This document shows, in pieces, positions 1 through 10,738 of a stretch of 64,000 nt of DNA (positions within the stretch are counted from its first letter, which is position 1; each line of letters opens with the position of its first letter). The position numbers and the translations under genes were made by a program. This stretch comes from Clavulina sp. PMI_390 (Eukaryota; Basidiomycota; Agaricomycetes; Cantharellales; Hydnaceae). The notes below the pieces were generated by a model. The model saw nothing but the letters and a program-made list of their open reading frames with translations. It had not been told where the DNA came from and did not search any database. The stretch is from assembly GCA_015039315.1 (NCBI GenBank), contig WIDE01000096.1:27377-91376 (forward strand), read 5' to 3'.

Positions 1-162
1 GGAGCAGCCTGATCAGAAACAAGCATGCAAAACGAAGGCGAATTAGTGCAGCATCTAGAAAGCACACAGAGGTACAATTATCCAAAAATTCGGGATTGAG
101 TAAACACCAGCAAGACAACGACAGCGAACGGACAATAAAGTAAAAAGAGAATAGCCCTGAGG

Positions 163-3100
163 CTATAGGGTTGCAACACTAGTAGGGGGCGGTGGTGGTG
201 GCCTACTAGGTCGAGCAGGTCTTGCCGGTGGTCGCTGTTGTTGTTGTTGTTGCTGCTGCTGCTGTGCCACAGCCAAGAGCGCTGAGACTCGATCCGAAAT
301 GGAGGCATGTCTCGTAGGGACAGGTGGGCGCGGGGGAGGAAGAGGACTGGTACTAGCGTTGGGACTAGGAGGCAACTGACTAAGAGTGTGAGCACTAGTA
401 GGGGGCGAGAACGGCGTTGTTGGCGTGATCAACGGTGTGCTCATCGCAGACTTGAATGGTGTTGAGGGGGTAGACACGTCTTGGCCGTCAGCTGGTAGGC
501 CAGGAGTGAGACCTAGTGGGGACGTCGGCGGTGAGGGAGAAGAGATAGAGTCTGAATGAGGCCCAAAAGTGTGATCAGTGTCAACCTCATCGGACAACTG
601 CGATACCACAACTGCTGGGGAGGATGAGGTCGACTTGCTCGCAGGAGTAGTCGGGAGTGGTGGCGGTGGCGGAGCACGAGTGCTAGACTTCATTTTCTGG
701 CCAGCGCCGCCCGAGATCGTCCGAGTCCTCGCCAATGGCTTAGCAGGAGTGCTAGGTATCGACTTTGTGCGGACGCGAGAAGCAGGAGCGAGGTCGTTCT
801 CCTGAACATCTCGAATGGCAGGTACTGGGATCGTCGCGTTGGGAAGGTGGATCGAAGGAGGCGGAGACAGGGGAGGCGCGGTCTCGGACGATCGCGATAA
901 GGGGCTGGGACCCAGTGTCAACGATTGAACTGGAGCAGAAGAAGCAGCACCAGCGCCACGCCTTCTTTCACTGACCAAGTTGATCACGGATCTCAACTCC
1001 TGAACCACATCGCCTCCCGGCCCTCGGCCAGCCTTCTTCTCCGCTCCACGCTCATCGCTGCTGCTTCCAGGAATATCACTCAGCACAGAAGCACCACCTG
1101 CCGCTCTCCGTTCGCGCATCTGGCGAATCCGTTCGGCGCGTGAGATCTTGCTCTTCTCCCGCAGAGCAGTGGTCGTCGCCGGAATCGTTGCCTCAAACAC
1201 CTGCTCTGGCGCAGGCTCCGCAAACGGATTCTTCGTGCCCATAATGGCAGCAATGCGCGAGGCGTTCAGCTCTTCCAGGCGCTTCGCATTGATGAACTCA
1301 TCAAACACGTCGTCGTCTTCGTTTTCCGCAGCCACGGAGTCATCAGCGCCAGTCTCCAGTTCCGCTGGTAAGGACAAGTCAGACATTGCTGGAGAAATGG
1401 GGGCGACGCCAGCCGCTGCGGGAAGTAGCCCAGTGGACTCTTCAGATCCGCTGGGGGCCTCCTGGTCGGAACCGTCACCACCAAGGGTAGCATTGAGCGG
1501 TCGTCGGCCACGCTCGCATTCTAGCAGAGCGTTGCCAAGCTCGCGCCGAAGGCGGGCATACGCATTCATCACCTGGTGGGTCAAAACATCTTTTGTATCC
1601 ACAGCCTGGGCCTCTGCCGTCTCATCGCCATCAGGAGTGCCAGGAGCAGATTGGAGCGCGTCAAGACATATCCGAAGCTCTCGCTGTGCAGTTTCGATGG
1701 ACGTAGACATGATGTCCATGTGAGACGCGAACTGAGCGAGGTCCGATGGCATCGGCGCAAAAGACGATAGTTCAACAGATGGCAGTCCACGATGTCCGCG
1801 GAGAGGGGGGGAAGGCGACGGGGAAAGTGGGGCTGAGAAGGAAAGATCATGAAGGTTTCGGATTCGGGAGGACGGTGGAGTGGGAATCTGTTCGGCCATC
1901 CGAGCAGCGAGGTATTCGTTCAGGGCGTCTGCTAGTGAGGAAGCAGTCTCTAGTATTGATTTTGAGAATAGATTCATCACAGATGCAACATCCTCCCAAT
2001 ACGGATCTGAACCATCTTCCTCGAAGCGGAGAGCAAGTAGATGAGAAGCCGCGTACCGCCGACTCATCACCGCCCGATCCATTGAGGTTCTGAGAGCATT
2101 GATGGACCGACCTCGACGAGGACTTGTCTGCACAGAGTCGCGCTTAGATGCAGGTGTGGATGGGCTGGGGAGAGGAGAAGTTTGGTGAGTGAATTGGGAC
2201 ATAGAGGACGGGCGGGGGCTTGAGGTCGTGGAATTTTTGAGGGGAGAACCAGGGCGCGAACCGGACAGACCAAATCCGCGCTTCAGGGCCGCGGTTTTCC
2301 TGCGGTGCCTAGTAATAGCGAGTGCAGAGGAGCCAAAAGTATCCTCAGGACTTTCAGACGCAAAGGAAGCCACGGAGGGCGAAGGTGGGGACCGAGGGCG
2401 CTGATGATATTCATCGTCAAGCTCACTCAACCCACGGAAATGCCGCACTCGCGCCGCCCCGTTCCACGTGGATCGTTTTGCGCGCTCGGGAGTTTCTGGG
2501 AGAGAAGACGTGAACGCTGATGTCGAGCCAACTCTTGAGTGGAAGTTGGGGGAGAAAGGTGGTGGGGATATTGAAGGAGCGTGGGGGGCATACATCTCTG
2601 ATAGCATGCTTAATTCAAGAGTCGAGGTGAGTGGCGAGAATAACTGGCGGATGCTATCGGATTCTGTGTGCATCTCATCAAAGGCTACGATCAGTGCTGT
2701 TCGTAGGTTCTCCGATGCTGGCGTCGAGATGGGTCTGTGGAAGGCAGCAGCGATGGTCTCAGGAACGTGCTGTCGAACAGAAAAATAAGGTTTCTGCTTA
2801 CTGAGTTTCCTCCACTTCGAGAACTCCGAGCGCCTTACCCACGAGGGTATCCCAGATCTCGCTGGCAGATATGAGATCACTCATGGATTTCAAAGGCTGG
2901 ACCATGGCAACGCAAAGAAGCCATCAGCGAAAAGCCATTCAAGGAGTGGAGAATGAACTTACAGATACAAATGGATTGGGAATTTCCGCTCTAACGGGAG
3001 TGGGGGGATAGAACGTCTTCAGAATCCAGGCCGTAGCGGCCACCACAACAGATGTTCGCCGGGAGGCCATAGCCAACATGCCTACGACAGGCACAAGCCA

Positions 3101-3637
3101 TTCGGACGAGGGTACTGGTAGAACAAGATGGCGTATAGAGAATGGCCGGTGGACAGGGGGTAGTGAAACACGAGCAGCTCGCCGTCGGTCCGCTTTTGAC
3201 GTCGGGTCCGGAGCATCGAGCGGCAAAGACTGAAGCGACGAAGCAAGCAAAGGAGATGATATAACGATGTATTTGAAGCGCTCTGAGAATGCCTTGTTGT
3301 CTTTGAGCGGTGCGGCGAGGAAATACTGCCGACTTTGCTATAAATGGGACGGGGTGAATGCCAAGGAACGCACAGACCACCACCACCGCACACGGAAACA
3401 GCTCGATGAGAGACTTACAGAAACCGCCGACGCAATGGCGGACTCGATTGAGAGATCTCGTGCTCGGTCCTCCTCCGTCAAGTCGCCAACTTTGTCCAAG
3501 CCCCCTGGAATGGTCTTTGTCCCGTCATCTCCGCTCTCTGTCCAGAAACACAGCATTAGACACGCGCAGAGCCAGCGGAGATCGTTTCCGGGATATTCTA
3601 CCTTGAAAATACTCGAAAAGAGGGTGTCCTTCGTCAT
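163..3637 (-). CDS. Vezatin/Inp2-like myosin-binding membrane protein
   Basis: Model of four exons: 3637-3419, 3325-2963, 2896-2802 and 2734-163, giving about 1082 residues. The N-terminal 200 residues hold hydrophobic stretches (around LRWLCACLMLCFW and SVVVAATAWILK). They are followed by a helical block with the patterns FSERFKYIVIS, MSDLISASEIWD and LRTALIVAFDEMHTESDSIRQLFSPL, which I recognise as the vezatin/Inp2 myosin-binding region. That family tethers class V myosin to peroxisomes or junctional membranes. The C-terminal 700 residues are low complexity and rich in Ser/Pro, with a polyglutamine run and proline runs close to the stop. The start is the ATG at 3637, just before MTKDTLFSSIFKVEYP. 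The last intron (67 nt) is chosen because it joins the conserved EVEET to PISTPASENLRTAL in frame. Family assignment is by memory of homologues, so moderately sure; the exon chain is more certain than the function. Confidence 0.66.
233..266 (-). repeat. CAG/CAA repeat coding polyglutamine
   Basis: A trinucleotide tract (GTT/GCT on the plus strand) codes about ten consecutive Gln near the C-terminus of the vezatin-like protein, followed by proline-rich sequence. Such tracts usually vary in length between strains. Confidence 0.8.
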
Positions 3638-4450
3638 AGAGAGCAGAAGCCATAGATAAACAGGCACACAACCACAAGCGCCGTGAGACCAAATAACCCG
3701 CAACACGGGCACGCGAGCAACACAACAGGGTCAAACGGGGTTGCTTCTTCCTGGGGAAACCCTCGTGGTAATGGGTCAATATCGGTTATGAGTCTAGGTC
3801 CGGCCCTATCACATCCTAGTTGCCAATATTAAAAAGAAAAGCCCAGCTAGTTATCTTCCCTGTCATCGCCAGGAGTACTCCTGTCGACAATCTGATTGCC
3901 ATTACAACTGTCAATTTATCCTCATGCAGCAATTTTGCTTCTAATTTTTTACTCATGGAAAAAATTTATCTACAAGAGTCTTCCGTACCCCATTGCTAAT
4001 AGGATTTAGATTTGGGCCCTAGAGTACAATCCGAGCCAGCACCAATAACAGAGACATTGTTACCGCAATTTTCTCCGATCATTATGGGCACGATCTGCCG
4101 CCCGCACTCGAAGAGGGCTTCCATGAGTCTCATAGTTAATTAGAGTGTATTTTGTAAATATTGAGGACCCAAGTATCAAGGTTACAGGAGGGGGGTTTCC
4201 ACCATGTCAGACTGAGGCTGCTCGGCATTGTGACACGGAATGATCGCGAACAGTAACATCATTATCAAAGTAAGGTACTTGGTTCTCGACAAAATACATC
4301 AGAAATAAAGAAGAAGAAGTGGAGATGAAACTCTTGAGCCCTATGGTATGGGAGCGACGACGAAACAAGAACGAGAAAAAGGAGGTGATGGAAACAGTGT
4401 GCAGCGATCGCAAGATGAGCCGATAATGCAATAAGATATAATGGAAGGAT
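3638..4450. other. Intergenic region between two minus-strand genes
   Basis: This stretch lies between the start of the vezatin-like gene and the stop of the CID-domain gene. It should hold the promoter of the former and the 3' UTR of the latter. It is AT-richer between 3780 and 4000. I see no convincing coding exon, RNA gene or element in it. Confidence 0.6.
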
Positions 4451-7364
4451 CTAGTCGCTTGGAGAGTCAGGAGGGGAGAGAGACATGTCACGATCAGCGC
4501 TCGGTGAAGGGTCTCTATCTTTATCTCGCCCAGCTAGTCGAGGATCCTTTGTCGCTCTTGGTTTGGTGGCACCACTAGTGCCGTTTTCGTTGGACGTGGG
4601 TGCTGCTGTCTCGTCAGATAGCTCAGGCGCGTCTGTGTTCATAGCATCCTGGTTTTGACCATTGGCATATCCTCCTCCAGCCATCTGATCGCCTGCAGAC
4701 GCATCGCCATCAAACGAGCCCTGCTGCATATCCCACCCTTCTTGCTGCTGCCACTGCTGATTCATAGCTGCAGCTTGCATTGTCTGCATTGCCATCATCA
4801 CAATCGCCATCAGCTCTTCTTGGCTCGGTACGTATCCATTTGTCACCTGGAACGACTTGCCCAGCGCCTCCCAGGACGCTGGCATGCTGAAATCGAACGA
4901 AGTGAAATCGAACTCGTAGAGATAGGGTACATGCTCTCCTGGTGTGACGGGTATGAAGTTTGACTGGTCTTGCTGGGCATTGGAGCCGCCATTAGCACCG
5001 GCTCCAGTACCGCCAGTGCTGGAAGTAGATTGTTGGTGGGACATGGATGTGGAAGGTGCAGATGGGGGATGGACGGTGTTGCCCTCAAAGGTAGCGATGG
5101 ATTGAATCGGCGCAGGAGGGGCTTGGGAGAAGCGGGAGGGTCGCGTACGAGGAGGAGCTGCAGTATCTGCTGCAGGTTGTGTCGGTTTGGAGGGCGGCTC
5201 AGAGGTATCAGCATTAGAAGGAGGGAGAGGCTGAGTCTTTGCTTCGGGTGATGCCTCCTCCTCAACATCTGGCCTGATTTCTCGCCCGAAGTCATCCACC
5301 ATCCGCCCAGGGTCATCTCTTGATGAATCTATCCCTCTCCTGCGGGGAGAGTCATAGCCTGGGCGATTCCGATCCGATGGAGAGTCGTGGCCCTCTCCCC
5401 CACGTCGCGGAGGTGGACTTCGGGATCGACTCCGACGTTGATAGGGAACATCATCGCCGTCATCATTCCCATGATTCGCCCACCCACCACGCCCTCTCCC
5501 AAACCCACCTCCTCGACGTGATTCGTAATGACCACCACGATAGGGAGGTCGGCCACCACCACCATCTCGATCGCTCCAATTGCCATCGCGCCCTCCGCGA
5601 AAGCCAAAGTCGCCCCGCCCACGACCACGCCCCCGGCCTCGGTATGAATCTCCTCCATGATAACCCCCTCGTTGGTCAGACTCGTAATAGTCATCTCCAC
5701 GATAGTCATCCCTGGATGAATATTGGCGTCCGGGAGGTCCACCTCGCCCGCGATATTCGTAAGAAGAATTGTAAGGGTGATTAGAACCGTTCACGGGTGA
5801 GATGGCCGATGTAGGACTTGGGGCAGAAGGGGAGACCTCACTAGGCGCCTTAGCTTGAGGAACAATTCCTCCGGCGATCGCTAGCTGTTGTATCAATGCT
5901 AATTGTGCCGCTGAATACTGCGTGGCCTGCCCGTTTGGCGGCGGATTTGGTGCAGTTGTCAAATTTGGTAATGAACTATTTGGTTCGACGTCAGTGACAC
6001 TAGATTGTCCTTGAGGGGATATACCGACGTACGGTTGGACTGGGGCAGGTGCTGGAGCTGGGGCTGGTGGTGGATTTGATGATGCTGCGTTTGCTGCACT
6101 CGCAAGAATGGCAAGTAACGCTGGGGGTATACCACCTGTGGCTGCGTTCGTATTTGGCGCTGATGGCATCCCTGTCGGTGGCGAGCCGCTTGGTGCTGAT
6201 GTAAACGGCGAGCTCCCGTTGGGTGCTGTTGCCCCACTTCGCCTGGGGTCCACTGACTTGGCTGTGTTTACGCTCGCAACTACACAAGGAATACGGGGGT
6301 AACAAGTTACCCCGTGGGTTTTTCTCAGTTTTCATCGTTCGTGGGCACGACAGGAATTTGAATGAATAAGAGAAGCCTTATACTCTGCACTAGGCACAAT
6401 GCGATGTTTGGTTGCGTATAGACAGTCGACGGACGTGTGTGCAAAGAGTGCCTCGAGCCACAACGTTCGTAGATCGTTTGTTGATGGTGCAATAGGCATT
6501 CGCACGTGGTAGAGTATACTGAGCATGACAAGATAGAAACGTGTAAAATATGCACCTTGAAACGCTGAAGGATCTGCTTCGCCAGCATAACTCTTGAGCC
6601 TGATCATGATGTGGGAGGGAAATGTTGAGCCCTTCGACCACAGATCAAGAACCTTATTCATCTTTTCCTGGTGACGCGAGCGAATCAACAGTAGCCAGAG
6701 ATGACAATACCAAGCGCATGGGACGGAGCCATAATAAGGCAGCCACAGAGCACGGGACAAGCATGATACAAGAATCGTGGGAACAAGGGGCCAAGACACG
6801 ATCAGAGGTTAAGAAACGAGCCCGAGAGGGAATCGATTAGTAGACGGACATGAAATATGAATGGACAAGACACGCACTCTTATCTCGGGTACCTCAGTAG
6901 TCGCCTTTGCCAGATCAGAGAATACATCCTCCACAATAGCTTCCAGCTTGACCATAAAGGTTGCAGCATTACCCTCTGCAGCTTTCGCAGAAAGACCCTT
7001 CTTAACGGCTTGGTTCTTGGCAGCACGAGCAACCGAATCGAACGCGTAAAGGGTCGAGATTTTGTTCTCACTAGGCACTTGCCTGATAGTTCGGAACAGA
7101 GCGGAAACGATGCGTGCATCAGACTAGGAGATACGGGAACCAAGATGTCAGAAGCCTTCAAACGCAGGTGAGAGAGGATGGTGTGGCATACCTTCATATT
7201 TTTCATCGCCAGCTCTGTGAGCGCGGTCAGCTTAGATCCCGACAATCGCTTCGCTGTGACCAAAGCCTTCAAGGACGTCTCGAACTCCTAACAAAAGCGC
7301 AGAAAAGATCAAAAGGACGGCGAGATGGTGCATCATACCCCCGTACCTCGACTTCCGCCGACAT
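4451..7364 (-). CDS. CTD-interacting-domain (CID) RNA-processing factor, Nrd1/Seb1/SCAF type
   Basis: Five exons: 7364-7347, 7287-7192, 7123-6878, 6667-6556 and 6261-4451, summing to 760 residues with every junction in phase. Residues 1-155 form a CID, the eight-helix domain that binds the phosphorylated C-terminal repeat of RNA polymerase II: FETSLKALVTAKRLSGSKL, STLYAFDSVARAAKN, KLEAIVEDVFSDL and KVLDLWSKGSTFP are typical. The rest is disordered: an Ala/Pro-rich stretch, then an RGG/RGRGRG and YRG block near residues 330-420, an SR-like RSRSRSPPPRR patch, and a Gln/Met-rich segment with an aromatic LYEFDFTSFDFS motif. Unlike Nrd1 and Seb1, I see no RRM. Likely nuclear, coupling transcription with 3'-end processing or termination. 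The start MSAEVE is an 18-nt exon; it is the only ATG that opens the CID in frame. Confidence 0.8.
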
Positions 7365-7681
7365 GGTGGTATCTTTCGCCAAGAGTTGCCGGTCGGTGCT
7401 AATAGAGGGAGCAATCTATTTGGTGTGAGCGCTAAGCGTGTTTGTCTGAGTTGTGTGTTGCTTGGACAAACAACCTGACCACGCGATTCCCTTCCATATA
7501 TATCTGTTATCGGAATGACGGAGTTCCCTGCAAACTTGTCAATGCGCGATCGGAATTTTTTCTACCCACGTCAGCATGCTTATCTAGATCGGTCTTAACG
7601 GGCGAGTTTCCTGCACGGGCGTGGAATCAGCAGCCCCTCGCCCCATTCTCATCCTCTCTGAACCCCATTGCACGACTTGAA
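7365..7681. promoter_or_regulatory. Divergent promoter between the CID gene and MFS copy 1
   Basis: The 317 bases separate two start codons facing away from each other, so both promoters must be here. A TATATAT lies at 7497-7503. A 20-base block at 7567-7586 (CACGTCAGCATGCTTATCTA) is repeated with one mismatch upstream of MFS copy 2, which suggests a shared upstream element of the transporter genes. Confidence 0.55.
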
Positions 7682-10232
7682 ATGTCCAGCGACGACCCTA
7701 AGCCAGATGTGTCAAATGCTTCGGTGGAAAATAAACTCGACGTCGCTCCAGAATCTTCACTTGGCTTGCAAAATAGCCCCACAAGTGCAGAAGCACCAAC
7801 GCTTACCCCCTCGACAAGCAATGTCGCCGAACCTCCATACTCAATATTCAATCAGCGTCAAAAATGGTTCATTGTAATCCTGGTCACATTCTGCAGCGTA
7901 TTCTCCCCATTGGCTGCAAGTATATACTTCCCAGCTATACCAAGCCTTACGAAAGCATTCCATAAGGACACGCAAAGCATCAAGTATGGCGTTCGATATT
8001 ATTAGAAACATCTACAAAAGGCCTACAACGCTCCACTCATTTTTCATCCACGTAGCTTGACAGTTACAATATATCAGATCAGTCAAGGAATAGGTGCGGG
8101 AATCGAACACCCGCTCAACGACGAGAAGTTGATCTATCTTCCATTCATAGCACCAAGCTTCTGGGGTGCCCTAGCCGATGTATCGGGCCGAAGGTATGCC
8201 TTGGACCGTCTCGCCGTTGACTTGCAGGGCTAATCGAAGTATTATCATTCAAGGCCAATATTCATCGCTTGCATGGTTATATTCAGCGTTATCCAGTTTC
8301 TTCTTGCTGTAATCCCGGACTCAGCCTACGGTGCTTTAGTAGCTCTACGGCTGCTATCCGCAGTAGGAAGCTCTCCGACCATTGCACTTGGTACGCTACG
8401 GTTCTCAAACAATCATGTTTCCCCTCTCATCCTGGACATAACTAGGGGCCGGCATCGTTGGGGACATAGCCGCTCCTGTTGAAAGAGGCAAGTACATGGG
8501 GCTGGTTTTTGCGGGCATTATGGTCGGACCTTGTATTGGGTGAGCCTAGTTTCCACTTTCGTGCTGGTGTTGCTGATGTATTTTGGGGTCTAGGCCGGTC
8601 TTTGGAGCGCTGTTAGATGCCCGGTGGGGCTGGCGGTGGGTAAAATTCACTTTGCACCCTCAACTTCCTCCGCTGACCTGAGCGGCGCTCCCATTGTAAC
8701 TCCCTCCAGCTCTATCTTCTGGTTCATGGGCGTAGGCTCAGCATCGGCTATGGTGCCCATGATTTTCTTCCTTCCTGAAACACTTCGGTCGCTAGTAGGC
8801 AATGGGAGTATTCCTGCTCGAGGGTTCAGTCGTTCTCTCTGGTCGGTCATCCAGGCTGGAAAGCAGGAAAGGCTTGTTTCTCCATCAGTGGTACCCGACG
8901 CGAAAAAGAAGTCGGGGAATCCTGTAAGACCACAAGCTTTCCTCCTCTACGTTCATATTCTGGCTGACCCTGGGACCAATTCTCGACCTTAGCTCATAGC
9001 TTTGACGTATATTCTCGAGAAGGATGTGGCAATCATTCTATTCTTCAATGGCTTTCAAACGACGACTATGTTTGCTATCGTGAGCCATCTTCTTGCTCCA
9101 GTGGACGCTCTCTCTGACCAAGGGTCTCTCTTGTGCAGCTGACATCTTTGTCCAACGTCATGCAGAAGTCATATAATCTTTCCACAAGCGAAACAGGCCT
9201 CACGCTGCATGTGACACCATTCAGAGTGCGATCCGAGAAAGTATATATGATGAATCTAACCATTTCGCTGTGTAGCTTGCCCATCGGTTTTAGCATGTTC
9301 ATCTCTAATGTTATTAGTGGGCGGGTCCTTGACTGGGAGTTCCGACGTATGCGTGCCAAGCTGGCGAAACAAAAGCAGGACGACCAGGAGACTTCGTCTC
9401 AAAACGTCGTGACCGCTACGAAGAAGATGGATCCAAATGATCTTCTGGAGTTTCCCGTTGAGCATGCGAGAATGAGATTGCTACCACTTTGTAAGTTCCC
9501 CTGTGAAATCTCGCTGGTTACTGAGTGCATGACGGTTTCTGACGTTCTGATTCCTCCTCAACTAATAGACTGCATCGTTTCGTGGAGTGCCACGATTGCT
9601 TATGGCTGGTTGCTTGAGACGAAGCAGCCCCTCGTCGCCCCTCTGATCATGCAGTTTATCGGTGAGTCCTGATAGCATTATTTCTTACTGGGTCTATCCC
9701 TCAATTTGGATGCCCTGTTCATGTTCACAGCGGGTTACAACATCATGGCTATACTTCAGATCTCCCAAGTCATGCTTGTAGATCTATATCCAGCCAGGAG
9801 TGCCTCCGTGACAGCAAACGTGAGAGTTCAAGCTGCTCACCTCCGTGAACCGCCGTCCCTGACACCAATCCAATATCCTAGAACAACCTCATTCGGTGCT
9901 TAACCAGCGCGGCTGGCACTGCGTCGATTAACCCAATGACTAATGCTCTGGGAATCGGCTGGAGTCTCGTCAGTGGCTCATTAGTATGATAATCGTCGCT
10001 GATCTAGGAACTAAAGCTTGATTTTGTGTAGGTGATCTTCACGGCGTTTGGGGCAATGCTGTCTCCACTGATGGTCCTGGAATACAAGCGTGGTATGAAG
10101 TGGAGGCAGAATAGAGCGGAGCGTGATAGGAGGCGTGAGTTGTCGGAAGCGCAAGGATCGACCGATTCAGCCTTGGGGAGGGCTGTGGCCTACGGTGCTG
10201 AAGGGACCCCTTCAACGATCGAAAAGGCATAA
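7682..10232 (+). CDS. MFS drug:H+ antiporter-like transporter, copy 1 (DHA1/QDR-like)
   Basis: Fourteen exons: 7682-7983, 8056-8093, 8151-8193, 8254-8390, 8446-8539, 8594-8635, 8710-8923, 8993-9079, 9139-9206, 9276-9490, 9569-9661, 9731-9819, 9882-9968 and 10032-10232, for 569 residues. A soluble N-terminus of about 60 residues precedes 12 expected helices, opening with QKWFIVILVTFCSVFSPLAASIYFPAIP. Motif A (GALADVSGRR) is near residues 119-128 and the antiporter motif C (GPCIGPVFGALLDARWGWR) follows. The family exports drugs, weak acids or metabolites across the plasma membrane by proton antiport. Exon lengths match the other copies in the window (38, 43, 87, 68, 93, 89). Intron 9 (9207-9275) starts with GC instead of GT and is an in-frame 69-mer without a stop, so it could also be retained. 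Substrate cannot be read from the sequence. Confidence 0.85.
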
Positions 10233-10738
10233 GTGAAGAGAGCGCAGAGCCGTCACCAGGGGATGTATCTCAAGGTGATGAACGGGGGATCGGCTGGTTG
10301 AGACAGGCGTGATTGATAGTAGTAGCTGATATTTTATCTGCATGCATTTTGAATATCACGGAAATATGAAGCTGCGACCCGTTCGGTGTCATAGGTCGCA
10401 AGTTAGTCTGCGAGAGTGCACTGATGATTGGCAAGTCATTCTTTGGTTGACCAAACAAGCGGCTCTCGGCAGCCCGTCGCTCGACGCAGATCGTGTTCAC
10501 CAACTCTCAGCTTGCGCCCTTCGGAGAAAATCTTCCAAGCCCCCAACTCAAATTCTCTCCGTCACGTCAGCACGCTTATCTACTATATAACCGTTATCGG
10601 ATCAGCACGCGCGTCTTCTTTCATCCGCGGCGGTTACTCCAAGAACCCGCGGCAAGCCAAGACAAAATATGCAGGGTATAAAAAGCGAGCACCAAGCGCC
10701 ACAACCAAACAAGTTACTGCCAAGCTCCTCCAACTCTG
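10233..10738. promoter_or_regulatory. Intergenic region and promoter of MFS copy 2
   Basis: It holds the 3' end of MFS copy 1 and the promoter of copy 2. The block CACGTCAGCACGCTTATCTA at 10563-10582 matches 7567-7586 upstream of copy 1 with one mismatch. It is followed by ACTATATAACCGTTATCGG, whose second half also has a counterpart near 7505. A TATAAAAA lies at 10677-10684, 55 bases before the start codon. Confidence 0.6.
10677..10684 (+). promoter_or_regulatory. TATA box of MFS copy 2
   Basis: TATAAAAA sits 55 bases upstream of the ATG at 10739, at a usual distance for a short fungal 5' UTR. No other TATA of this quality is closer to the start. Confidence 0.55.

Noticed and set aside
1148..1723. 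Plus-strand frame of 191 codons
   Set aside because: It lies antisense to the long last exon of the vezatin-like gene and is Ser/Ala-rich as expected of a shadow frame.
2770..2801. A 32-nt intron in the vezatin-like gene
   Set aside because: Joining at the CAG before CACGTT shifts the frame. Using the next AG (2735) gives a normal 67-nt intron that keeps the frame and the conserved sequence.
8094..8150. In-frame 57-base stretch in MFS copy 1 read as exon
   Set aside because: Copies 2 and 4 have unrelated sequence of other lengths at this site between the same 38- and 43-nt exons. Removing it joins SQGI to APSFWG, the family pattern.
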